Below are positions 43,982 through 52,067 of a DNA stretch of 64,000 nucleotides, in pieces. The DNA is taken from positions 1 through 64,000 of the forward strand of contig JAGWBX010000013.1 of NCBI GenBank assembly GCA_021295655.1, given 5' to 3'. The translations under genes were made by a program, and so were the position numbers. The notes below the pieces were generated by a model. The model did no database searches. It saw nothing but the letters and a program-made list of their open reading frames with translations, and was not told where the DNA came from. This DNA comes from Candidatus Latescibacterota bacterium. GTDB taxonomy: Bacteria; Latescibacterota; UBA2968; GCA-2709665. Numbering within the stretch: the first letter of the stretch is position 1; each line of letters opens with the position of its first letter.

Positions 43982-45096
43982 CGCTGCAGATCGTCTGCCA
44001 GGCCTGCAACATGGTACATCGCCAGGATACCCGCCTCTGGCGATGCGGCTGCGGCGGGCCTCTGGACGTCGGTTTCCGCGGAACCATCGACATGGACATG
44101 ATCGGGCGTCGATCGCCGGGAATGTGGCGATATCGGGAAGCGCTGCCGATCGGGGCGGATGCCCGCGTCGTCTCGTTCAATGAAGGGTTCACGCCGATCG
44201 TTCGAATGCAGATCGACGGTAAACCTCTCACGGTCAAGCAGGAGAACCTCTTTCCCACGGGCTCCTTCAAAGATCGCGGCGCTTCCGTCCTGATCAGCCG
44301 TGCCCTCGAGTTAGGGGTTGAAAAGGTCGTGGAGGATTCGTCGGGCAACGCGGGTGCCGCGGTTGCCGCGTATGCGTCAAGAGCAGGCATTGAATGTGAA
44401 ATTTACGTGCCGGAGTCCAATTCACCCGGAAAACTGGCACAAATCCGACTCTACGGCGCAAAACTGATCCGCGTACCCGGCTCCCGGGAAGCCACGGCGC
44501 GTGCGGCGATGGAAGCGGCCGAACACCACTTCTACGCGAGCCATGTCTGGAATCCGTTCTTCTTCCAGGGCACAAAGACCTATGCGTTCGAGATCTGGGA
44601 GCAACTCGGTTTCAAAGCGCCGGATACATTAATCGTCCCCACGGGACACGGCACAATGCTTATCGGCGCCTTCCTCGGATTCCGGGACCTTCTGGAAAAC
44701 GGGCTGATCGACCGGCTGCCCAGGATGGTCGCCGTGCAGGCCGCGAACTGCGCCCCGCTGTACCGGATGTGGCGCGATCATCCGGCTGAACTTTCCGCGG
44801 CGCCTTCAGGCGATACGATAGCCGAAGGGATCGCAATTGCGGAGCCCGCACGGGCGCCTCAGATCCTGGACATCATTCACGAGACCTGCGGCCGGATTGT
44901 TACCGTTACGGACGCTGAAATTGAAGTCGCCCTGTTGGATATCTGTAAACAGGGCCTGTACGCCGAACCCACCTCCGCGACCGCGGTTGCGGCCTTCAGG
45001 AAGTTCCCCGAGAACAGCGACGAGTGCGTTGTAGCGCCGCTGACCGGACACGGACTCAAGTCGACTGAAAAGATGCTCAAACTGACCGGAGACTAG
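43978..45096 (+). CDS. Threonine synthase-like PLP-dependent lyase
   Basis: A 372-residue fold-type II PLP enzyme. An N-terminal zinc-ribbon-like patch (Cys7, Cys10, Cys23, Cys25) is followed by the PLP lysine, Lys98, in TGSFKDRG, the SSGNAGAAVAAYA phosphate-binding block and VPTGHGTMLIGAF. This layout matches threonine synthase and its paralogues such as threonine/serine dehydratase-like proteins. No other threonine gene is nearby and it is coupled to an SDR, so a different substrate is possible. Start ATG 43978 overlaps the SDR stop; the longer frame through the SDR is spurious. Confidence 0.9.
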   Translation: MTLQIVCQACNMVHRQDTRLWRCGCGGPLDVGFRGTIDMDMIGRRSPGMWRYREALPIGADARVVSFNEGFTPIVRMQIDGKPLTVKQENLFPTGSFKDRGASVLISRALELGVEKVVEDSSGNAGAAVAAYASRAGIECEIYVPESNSPGKLAQIRLYGAKLIRVPGSREATARAAMEAAEHHFYASHVWNPFFFQGTKTYAFEIWEQLGFKAPDTLIVPTGHGTMLIGAFLGFRDLLENGLIDRLPRMVAVQAANCAPLYRMWRDHPAELSAAPSGDTIAEGIAIAEPARAPQILDIIHETCGRIVTVTDAEIEVALLDICKQGLYAEPTSATAVAAFRKFPENSDECVVAPLTGHGLKSTEKMLKLTGD

Positions 45097-45104
45097 CCAC
45101 CCGT

Positions 45105-45122
45105 CCGGACACGCGCGTCCGG
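45105..45122. terminator. Hairpin between convergent genes
   Basis: CCGGAC (45105-45110) pairs with GTCCGG (45117-45122) between the 3' ends of two convergent genes. No T run; possibly a bidirectional stop signal. Confidence 0.35.
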
Positions 45123-45176
45123 CGGACGTTGCCAGGCCGCCGCGACGTTCGATTCACAGTAGCCGGCCTCGATCCG

Positions 45177-46049
45177 TCAGGCGGCCCGAATACCCAACCA
45201 CCCGTTCTGGCTAACGACCTCCACCACGTGGAGTCCGGCCGCGCGTACCGCCTTCAGAAGCGTCGCCTGCTCCTTCGCCAGCACGCCCCCGAGGATCAGG
45301 TTTCCCCGTACCGCAACACGTGACGCAAGCTCAGGCAGCATACCCGCGAGCGTGCGGACGTCGATATTGGCCACCACAACGTCGAACGCTCCCGTTACAC
45401 ACGCAAGCGTTCCCCAGCGAAAAGCCACGTTACCGGGATTCCCGTTCAGGCGCATATTCGCGCGGGCATTCTCAACGGCCAGCACATCGGTATCGATACC
45501 TGTCACCCTCGCGGCGCCGAGCCTGGCCGCGGCGAGGCTCAGGATCCCGGAGCCCGTGCCCACGTCCAGCACGTCGTCGCACGGTTTCACGACGCCATGC
45601 ATCATCTTCAGGGCCAACCGGGTCGTCTCGTGCTGCCCGGTTCCGAAAGCCGTCTTCGGCTCGATCACCAGACTGAATCCGCCTTCAGGATCATCGACCC
45701 GTTCCCAGGGAGGACAGATCGCGATGCAGGAAGTCGGGTAAACGGGCCTGAATCGGGACTTCCAGGACGAGGCCCAATCCTCCAGCGGGACCTGGTCCAC
45801 TTCCACGCGAAAGGCTCTCATATCACCGGTCAGCGCATGCAGTCCGCTCCAAAGGCCGGATATCACGCGGCCGCTGTCCCGTCCAACGGGAAAGTATGCC
45901 GTAAGCCCCGTCTTGCCGGAAGCCGAACCACCGTGTACCTGCAGACCGCAGCTCCCAAGGCCAAACAACAGTTCCGACACCGTTTCCGACGCACGGCAAG
46001 GCAGGTCCACGCGTACTTCGAACCACCCGCGTACAGCTTTGCAGTTCAT
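45177..46049 (-). CDS. prmA: Ribosomal protein L11 methyltransferase
   Basis: A 290-residue SAM-dependent methyltransferase that trimethylates ribosomal protein L11. The conserved FGTGQHETTRLAL stretch at residues 135-147, the SAM motif DVGTGSGIL at 162-170 and NIDVRTL (in place of NIxxxxL) are visible; the N-terminal L11-binding domain occupies about 1-100. Length normal. It follows the unknown toroid gene with a 35-base gap and is convergent with the threonine-synthase-like gene. Confidence 0.9.
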   Translation of the reverse strand: MNCKAVRGWFEVRVDLPCRASETVSELLFGLGSCGLQVHGGSASGKTGLTAYFPVGRDSGRVISGLWSGLHALTGDMRAFRVEVDQVPLEDWASSWKSRFRPVYPTSCIAICPPWERVDDPEGGFSLVIEPKTAFGTGQHETTRLALKMMHGVVKPCDDVLDVGTGSGILSLAAARLGAARVTGIDTDVLAVENARANMRLNGNPGNVAFRWGTLACVTGAFDVVVANIDVRTLAGMLPELASRVAVRGNLILGGVLAKEQATLLKAVRAAGLHVVEVVSQNGWLGIRAA

Positions 46050-46084
46050 TCTCGAGAATCGCTCGAAACAGGCCTGAGTCGCAA

Positions 46085-47740
46085 TTACACAACCACCAGT
46101 TTCAACGCATGCCGGTCCACTTCTGCCGAGAAGGGCAAAACGACGACCAGTCGAGCTTCTTCTATGGTCGAGTCTCCCGCCTTCCGGTACGGGTTATGAG
46201 GCAAGGCTGGCCAGACCACGCGGCTTCCGGGCGGCAGGTGCAGGCGCCAGCCGGCATGCTGCACCCACGCTTCGCCGGTCCACTCCGCCTTCTCCTCTCC
46301 CAGCACCGCTGTCTTTCCCGATGCAAACCGCACCTCGCGGTCCAGGTGCGGGATGAGCGTCACGTGTCCGTCCACCGGCAAACCTGAATTTCCCGTTGCG
46401 GCGTAGACGAGCGTCAAACCGGTTTCGGACTCGACCGTCGCGTCTACGCTGCACGTTTCCTCACCGTAGCGCATCCGCAGCCGGCCGCCATCCTCGCCTG
46501 AGTCATACGAAAGCTCGTCAGGCACGTGGATCAATCCCTCGGGTACGTCGAAGTCCGGGTCTTCGTCTCCCGGCGTGTGCGACAGAAGCGCTTTGTCACC
46601 CACCGTGAAGCTGCTCCACAGCGGCTGCAGCTTTGTGTTGCCGCCGCCCACGACCAACCCCACGCTGTCGTGGAACACGCTTAAGAAGTTCTGCCTGTCC
46701 TGGCCCCAACGATTCTGTGGGAAATCCACAACGAAGGCCGAAAGACAGATGAACCAGGGACCATTCCTGACCGCTGTCGCCTCGTCCCCCATCCGGAAGA
46801 CGTGCCGTTCCTTCCCCGCAGCCGTCTCAACTGCCTCACCATCGCCGCCATATAACAGCAGACTCGCCGCGTAATCCGGAGCGAACCCTGTTCCCTCCTC
46901 CAGCAAGAGTCTGTGCTGTTGCGCCAGGTACCCTCGGCCCGCGGCCGTATGGCTGAAACCCGGGTTGCCCTCGTGCACGCCGCCGTGGTAGGGATTGCGC
47001 CCATCCACGGTCTCAACAGTACTGCCATCGGGATACGTCAGACTCGCATGGTAAGCAGCCGCACGTTCCAGCGCGGGCAACACAGCCGTGTCGCCCGACA
47101 TCCCGAAGTATATCCCCAGCGAATCCGAATAGACGAAATTATACGCCACGACCGGCCCGCTATGCTCCGGCCACCAGCCCTGCGGCGACTGTGCGTTCGC
47201 CACCTTCGCCATAAACGCCCGCGACTGTGTTCTCCAGTCCTCCCGTCCGAATACAGTACCCGCGCAGAAAAGGGCCATCGAATGGTGGGCGGGTATATTG
47301 TGAACGTGCGCCAGGCAAGTCCTCGAAATACCGTCGAACCCCATCAGCAGTGCATCATCCCACCGGGCTCGAGCGTCGCCGCGCATTGCTTCCTGAACCA
47401 GTTGATAGGCACGAATCCAGCGGCTGTAGGTCCAGGGCATGAAAATCTGCCCCCACTCCGAATAGTCCTTTTTCAGAAACGTCCACTTTCCCTGTTCGTC
47501 CTGGGCGTCGATCAGCGCGTCCCCGCCGCGAACGATCGCAGCAAGGACGGCTTCATCGCCGTAGTATCTGCTCTCCTCAAGGTGCCATGCCGCAGAGAGG
47601 GGAAAAATCACGTTCTGGTCTCCGCAGATCCACGGCTCCGTACCGAACTGCCCGTTCTCCTTCTGAGACGCCAGGATTCCCGGTACTGCCGCATCCAGCG
47701 CCTCCAGCAGTTCCGGTTCCGGTTTCCATACTCCCGCCAT
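46085..47740 (-). CDS. Protein of unknown function, predicted toroid plus beta domain
   Basis: A 551-residue protein without a signal peptide. The first 300 residues are helical repeats (LEALDAAVPGILASQKENGQFG, WTYSRWIRAYQLVQEAM) like alpha/alpha-toroid lyases or terpene-cyclase-type folds; the rest is beta-rich with a run of HxN/HxS motifs, resembling polysaccharide-lyase or heparinase-type layouts. I cannot assign a family or catalytic residues. GGAAGGAG seven bases before ATG 47740 fixes the start, directly downstream of a repeat copy. Confidence 0.8.
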   Translation of the reverse strand: MAGVWKPEPELLEALDAAVPGILASQKENGQFGTEPWICGDQNVIFPLSAAWHLEESRYYGDEAVLAAIVRGGDALIDAQDEQGKWTFLKKDYSEWGQIFMPWTYSRWIRAYQLVQEAMRGDARARWDDALLMGFDGISRTCLAHVHNIPAHHSMALFCAGTVFGREDWRTQSRAFMAKVANAQSPQGWWPEHSGPVVAYNFVYSDSLGIYFGMSGDTAVLPALERAAAYHASLTYPDGSTVETVDGRNPYHGGVHEGNPGFSHTAAGRGYLAQQHRLLLEEGTGFAPDYAASLLLYGGDGEAVETAAGKERHVFRMGDEATAVRNGPWFICLSAFVVDFPQNRWGQDRQNFLSVFHDSVGLVVGGGNTKLQPLWSSFTVGDKALLSHTPGDEDPDFDVPEGLIHVPDELSYDSGEDGGRLRMRYGEETCSVDATVESETGLTLVYAATGNSGLPVDGHVTLIPHLDREVRFASGKTAVLGEEKAEWTGEAWVQHAGWRLHLPPGSRVVWPALPHNPYRKAGDSTIEEARLVVVLPFSAEVDRHALKLVVV

Positions 47741-47757
47741 CGAGTATCTCCTTCCGT

Positions 47758-47915
47758 TTAACAGCCCGTTGCAACAATCCATCCGGGCTGCCTGCCTGTG
47801 CGGTGCATGCAGACAGGCGTCCGGCCCTTGCGGCCGAACACCTGCGTTGCGCTCCCTCCACGAATCCGCCGATTCGCCTCTGTTTCGCGCCTTGTCTTCG
47901 TCCACAATGGCAAGT
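47758..47915 (+). repeat. Partial copy of the MITE-like repeat
   Basis: The left end TTAACAGCCCGTTGCAAC and the inner hairpins match the element at 28587; the right inverted repeat is missing. The left end is 18 bases from the start codon of the toroid gene (on the minus strand), just outside its Shine-Dalgarno. Confidence 0.75.
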
Positions 47916-47924
47916 GTTCTGTTT

Positions 47925-48989
47925 CTATCTGATCCCTGCAGCGGACCCCCGCCAGTAACGCAGCCAGTCCACCGGCGCATAGTCGTCGGTCAATTCCGGA
48001 ACGCCCCGGACCACGGGCTTCCGCTCACCGTAAGGGGTCGCCGGTATCAGCAGTTCCAGCGTGTCGCCTGTTCTCGTCTTCAACTCACGAATCGACCGTA
48101 CGATCTGATCGCCGTTGAGCCTGGCTCCATCCAGCGTTGCCACGGCTACGATATTGCTCCGCTCCGGTACCTGAAACAGGTACACCTGTGGGAATACCCG
48201 CACCAACGTACGAATGATCGAGAGGTACAATACGCCGGGCCCGAGCGGCGCCACGTTCATGGTTACAACGCCGCGGGGCGTAAGTATTCTCTTTACTTCA
48301 TCGAAAAACTCCGCGGTTGCCATATGGTGCGGCATGGAGTCCGCATGAAACGCGTCCAGAACAACCCAGTCGTACCGATCGGTCGTTCGTTTGACGAACA
48401 TCCGGCCGTCGTCCACGTGAATCCTCAGACTGCCGTCCGCGTCGACGCCGAAGTACCGTTCTGCCACGCGAACCACGTCGGGGTCGAGTTCCACCACGTC
48501 CAGAGCAACCTCCGGGCGAACGGACCGTACCAATCGGGCTACCGACCCGCCCGCAAGTCCGATCATCAGCGCACGCTCCGGATTCGTGAAAGCCATCCCC
48601 AACGCAAGATACGCGGTGTAGGGCACGCGCAGCGCGATGGGGTTTCCGAGGGTCATCGCGCTCTGTTTTGCACCGTACCCGAACCGGAGGTACCGTGCTT
48701 CGTCGTCTTCGGAAACCACGATGTGATTGTACAGGGAGTCGTGGACGTAGACCAGTCTTTCCTGCTTCGGTATCTCCGGCCGGACGTCGCATGCCGCGAG
48801 AGTAAAGACCGGGATTATCAAGAGCGGAAGCCTGAATGAAAGCAGTCTGACAACAAGCCGTTTCAAATTCAGACCCGGCGCGGTGCCGCCAGCGGCGGGT
48901 GCTGCCCGCCATAAAGCCGCCGCAGATTTCCTCGATATTGCGACAGTCCCCATCCTTCTACCGGCGCGGCCCACCGGATCGTGATTCAT
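47925..48989 (-). CDS. Spermidine-synthase-like methyltransferase-fold protein with lipobox
   Basis: A 354-residue protein. The C-terminal part (about residues 85-340) is a spermidine synthase-like SAM fold with MIGLAGGSVARLV, VVELDPDVVRVAERYF and DDGRMFVKRT...YDWVVLDAFHAD. The N-terminal 65 residues are Arg-rich, then a hydrophobic stretch ends in the lipobox LAAC (Cys67). If processed as a lipoprotein the catalytic domain would be outside the cytoplasm, where neither SAM nor its usual substrates are found. The start overlaps the membrane-protein stop as ATGA. Probably the detached catalytic half of a fused membrane/spermidine-synthase protein. Confidence 0.8.
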   Translation of the reverse strand: MNHDPVGRAGRRMGTVAISRKSAAALWRAAPAAGGTAPGLNLKRLVVRLLSFRLPLLIIPVFTLAACDVRPEIPKQERLVYVHDSLYNHIVVSEDDEARYLRFGYGAKQSAMTLGNPIALRVPYTAYLALGMAFTNPERALMIGLAGGSVARLVRSVRPEVALDVVELDPDVVRVAERYFGVDADGSLRIHVDDGRMFVKRTTDRYDWVVLDAFHADSMPHHMATAEFFDEVKRILTPRGVVTMNVAPLGPGVLYLSIIRTLVRVFPQVYLFQVPERSNIVAVATLDGARLNGDQIVRSIRELKTRTGDTLELLIPATPYGERKPVVRGVPELTDDYAPVDWLRYWRGSAAGIR

Positions 48990-49588
48990 CGCGTGTCCCC
49001 TGCTGGTTCCGTGCGACTGTACACCCCCCGCAGAGCCATCGCCGACAAAACCAGAAGCACCGCACCGATCAGGTACAAGATATGCCCAACCCCCATAGCG
49101 GGTATCAGATAGAACGCCGTTCCCAGCGTTCCCACGATGCTTCCCAGGGCGGACAACGCGGAAACCGTTCCCGCAACGCCCCCGATCCGGTCGACGCGTT
49201 CAGCCAGCAGCCGAATAATAAAGGGCGTGACGGCTCCCAGCGCCACACCCGGAATTGTAAACAGTACGACCGAGGCCAGCAAAGGGCCGCCCCGGGGTCC
49301 CAGATTCATCAGGAAAACCGCCCGATTGACCGCCGCCGCCACCCAGGGCATCGCAAACGCCATCAGCCCGGCCACGCCCAACAACGCGGCAAGAGGCGGT
49401 CCCGTAGGCATGCGATCTGCCAGCCTGCCCCCCGTGTACGCGCCAAGACTCAGCGCGGCCAGCACCACCGCGATCAGGCTGCCCCAGACGAAAACCGAAC
49501 TGCCGAAATACGGCGCAAGCACCCGGCTGCCCGCAATTTCCAACCCCATCAGCGCTGCGCCGGAAAAAAACGCTATTGACTTCAACAT
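48986..49588 (-). CDS. Membrane half of a spermidine-synthase-like transporter fusion
   Basis: A 200-residue membrane protein with five or six transmembrane helices (for example FSGAALMGLEIAGSRVLAPYFG and VWGSLIAVVLAALSLGAYTGGRLAD). The first of these blocks is characteristic of the N-terminal region of fused MFS/spermidine synthase proteins. It is coupled by ATGA overlap to the SpeE-like gene, so the usual fusion is split here. ATG 49588 has no clear Shine-Dalgarno; upstream in-frame starts exist but lack support. A function in export or sensing of a metabolite is possible. Confidence 0.8.
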   Translation of the reverse strand: MLKSIAFFSGAALMGLEIAGSRVLAPYFGSSVFVWGSLIAVVLAALSLGAYTGGRLADRMPTGPPLAALLGVAGLMAFAMPWVAAAVNRAVFLMNLGPRGGPLLASVVLFTIPGVALGAVTPFIIRLLAERVDRIGGVAGTVSALSALGSIVGTLGTAFYLIPAMGVGHILYLIGAVLLVLSAMALRGVYSRTEPAGDTR

Positions 49589-49771
49589 GCCGTTACCGGA
49601 TGTATATCCACGCAAGACCACCGATTTTCCGCTCGCCGGGTGCGCGTGAGTTACATCCCGGCCGCAGATACGTACTCGATGTACGTACGGCACAAGGGGC
49701 TGCAGAAAGAACCCGCAGCCCTGTGACCTCGGATCATCCCGTGCGATTCGCGCTGTCCACAACCTCCGCGC

Positions 49772-50275
49772 TCAGAACGGGAGATCGTCGTCGGCGGCGC
49801 CGAAGGGCGGCGGGCCCGACCCGCCCGATCCTGTATCTCCGCCGCCTCCGTTTTCGGAGGATCCTGATCGCACGTCCCGCGTTCCTTCGTTCTGTTGGCC
49901 GGGACCCTGCGATGCACTCCCGCCGGAATCGAATTCTCCCCGGGAGTCGAGCATTTGCATATCTCTTGCGACAACCTCGGTGGTATACCGCTTCTGTCCA
50001 TCCTGCGTTTCCCAACTGCGGGTCTGAAGGCGTCCCTCGATGAAGACCTTGCTTCCCTTCCGCAGATACTGATTGCAGATCTCCGCCAGCCGTCCCCACA
50101 CCACAATGCGATGCCATTCGGTTCTCTCCTGGCGTTCCCCGGCGCTGTCCGTCCAGTTCTCGTTCGTGGCGATATTGAAGTTCGTAACGGCGGTTCCGCC
50201 GGCTGTATATCGCAGTTCGGGATCCGCTCCAACGTTGCCAATCAGAATCACCTTGTTTACACCACCGCGTGCCAT
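49772..50275 (-). CDS. ssb: Single-stranded DNA-binding protein
   Basis: A 167-residue SSB with an N-terminal OB fold (residues about 4-108, [17 protein letters not shown] and [20 protein letters not shown]), a Gly/Ser-rich linker and the acidic DDDLPF tip that recruits partner proteins. Length and tip are typical. AAGGAG lies about eight bases before the ATG. A strong promoter is upstream at 50354-50382. Confidence 0.96.
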   Translation of the reverse strand: MARGGVNKVILIGNVGADPELRYTAGGTAVTNFNIATNENWTDSAGERQERTEWHRIVVWGRLAEICNQYLRKGSKVFIEGRLQTRSWETQDGQKRYTTEVVARDMQMLDSRGEFDSGGSASQGPGQQNEGTRDVRSGSSENGGGGDTGSGGSGPPPFGAADDDLPF

Positions 50276-50353
50276 AACCGGTCTCCTTTAAATAATAGAA
50301 AAACAATCTGATATGGACGATGGCACGATCCTTACCGAAATCGTGTTCAATCG

Positions 50354-50382
50354 AATATACTCGTGACTTCCGGGCTTGTCAA
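50354..50382 (-). promoter_or_regulatory. Sigma-70-type promoter (minus strand)
   Basis: On the minus strand TTGACA (50382-50377), 17 bases, TATATT (50359-50354), about 80 bases before the ssb start. Fits a housekeeping gene. Confidence 0.75.
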
Positions 50383-50420
50383 TAGGGCCGGCGTTCGGGT
50401 CGATGAATCCTTCGTGCATT

Positions 50421-51257
50421 TCATTTCATCGACCTGAAGAAATCACGAAATCTTACGGTCTCGGACAGGGTGTCGCATTCGTTGCAATGCTCCCAGTCGA
50501 TCCAGATGTATTCGATGCCGAGCCATCCCCGATATCCGCTGTCCCTCATCACTTCGACGATCCGCCGGTAATCGATAACATTGTGATCGAAAGTCGTCTG
50601 CAACCGACCCCGCCGCGCACCGCGCGCATGGAAGTGACTGGCATATTTCATCAGTGGTTCCACATCCGAATCCGGCAGGCCGATTTTCGTGAAGTGCGTG
50701 TAATCCAGCGTCAACGTCAGGCCGGGAACAGTCTGTACGAGGCGTTCCGCCGATTTCGGCCTGGGAACCAGAGAACCGACGTGCGCCTCAACGCCAAATA
50801 CGATGTCGTGTTCCCTGGCCCGCGCCACACGCCAGTTCAACTCATCGACGGCGCGGCTGAATGAGTCGGCGCGCTTCTCATCCCGGTAATGAACGCCCGG
50901 CAGCGCCGTAACGTGCGCGCACCCGCACTCGGCGGCGTACTCCAGGGATTTCAGAAACCAGTCTCGCGCTCTCTGACGCCGGGTGCGCTCCGGATGATTG
51001 ATCGCGTAGGGCACGAAATCCATCGCCATCTGCAAAAACACGTCGGCCGGCTCGAGTCCGACGTCATCCAGTTTTTCCTTAAGCGTTCGGGCGGAGCGCG
51101 GCACATCGTCGAACTCACGCGAAGGCCACAGATGCGACCTCTCTTCGAAGAGTCCGATATCCACGCCCTCGAAACCCAGCATTGAGACCAGTTGAAGCGC
51201 GTCTTCGTGCGGAAGCAGGGGAAAGGTAAAATCCGAGCATGCCAGTCTCGTGTTCAC
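50421..51257 (-). CDS. Sugar phosphate isomerase/epimerase (TIM barrel)
   Basis: A 278-residue TIM barrel, last gene of a four-gene operon. Metal-site candidates are Glu in VFGVEAHVG, Asp in LTLDYTHF, His in HFHARGA and Glu in LGIEYIW. The start is GTG 51257, overlapping the SDR stop as GTGA; the ATG at 51296 would extend 13 codons into the SDR gene without support. Probably converts a keto-sugar produced by the operon's other enzymes. Confidence 0.88.
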   Translation of the reverse strand: MNTRLACSDFTFPLLPHEDALQLVSMLGFEGVDIGLFEERSHLWPSREFDDVPRSARTLKEKLDDVGLEPADVFLQMAMDFVPYAINHPERTRRQRARDWFLKSLEYAAECGCAHVTALPGVHYRDEKRADSFSRAVDELNWRVARAREHDIVFGVEAHVGSLVPRPKSAERLVQTVPGLTLTLDYTHFTKIGLPDSDVEPLMKYASHFHARGARRGRLQTTFDHNVIDYRRIVEVMRDSGYRGWLGIEYIWIDWEHCNECDTLSETVRFRDFFRSMK

Positions 51258-52063
51258 GGCTCCTCCGTAAATCGAGTTGGACCCGACGTCTCCCATTCGG
51301 CAGCGGCGATATACCCGCCGTCGACCACCAGGGACGTGCCGGTAATTCCCGCTGATCCCTCGGAGCAGAAGTAAACCGCCGCCTGCGCAACATCCTCAGG
51401 CCTGATGACGGCTCCGGTGGGGACACGCCTCAGGCGCTGCGCCAGCGTGGCCGCCGGGTCCGGCGTCGTATTCAGATGGTACCTCAGCATGGGCGTATCC
51501 GTTATGCCCGGGCAGATACAGTTGCAGCGCAGTCCGTCTCCGGCGTAGTCCAGCGCGATCGAGCGGCTCAATCCCAGCACAGCGTGCTTGGACGCGGTAT
51601 ACGCGGGTGTTTCGGCCTGACCGACAAAGCTGCCCACAGATCCTATGTTCACCATATAACTTCGCCGATGCTCCCTGAAGTGAGACATGGCGTACTTGAG
51701 TGAAAAGAAGATCGACTTGAGATTGACTCCCATCAGCCGATCCCAATCTTTTTCGGAATATTCATGGAGACACCCGACGTGCACGATTCCCGCGCAATTC
51801 ACAACGGTCTGCAACTTCCCGAAACGCGCCACGGTCGCTTCAATCGAACCCCGCACCTGTTCTTCCTGCGCCACGTCGCACACAAGAAAGATCGCGTCTC
51901 CGCCCTGTTCCACGATGCGGTTCACCACGTCGCGACCACGTTCTTCCTGAACGTCGGCAACGGCCACCCGGGCGCCTTCGGCGGCGAACAGTTCGGCCGT
52001 GGCCTCTCCCATGCCGGATGCGCCGCCACTCACCCAGGCGACCTGTCCCTCCATACGCCCCAT
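51254..52063 (-). CDS. Short-chain dehydrogenase/reductase
   Basis: A 269-residue classical SDR with GGASGMGE at residues 13-20, NCAG around 89, the catalytic Ser in NIGSVGS and YTASK, and the closing ITGTSLVVDGG strand. It lies four bases after the cellulase-like gene and overlaps the isomerase start. Probably oxidises a sugar alcohol or keto-sugar derivative; substrate unknown. The Shine-Dalgarno is weak, consistent with coupling. Confidence 0.92.
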   Translation of the reverse strand: MGRMEGQVAWVSGGASGMGEATAELFAAEGARVAVADVQEERGRDVVNRIVEQGGDAIFLVCDVAQEEQVRGSIEATVARFGKLQTVVNCAGIVHVGCLHEYSEKDWDRLMGVNLKSIFFSLKYAMSHFREHRRSYMVNIGSVGSFVGQAETPAYTASKHAVLGLSRSIALDYAGDGLRCNCICPGITDTPMLRYHLNTTPDPAATLAQRLRRVPTGAVIRPEDVAQAAVYFCSEGSAGITGTSLVVDGGYIAAAEWETSGPTRFTEEP

Positions 52064-52067
52064 TGCG

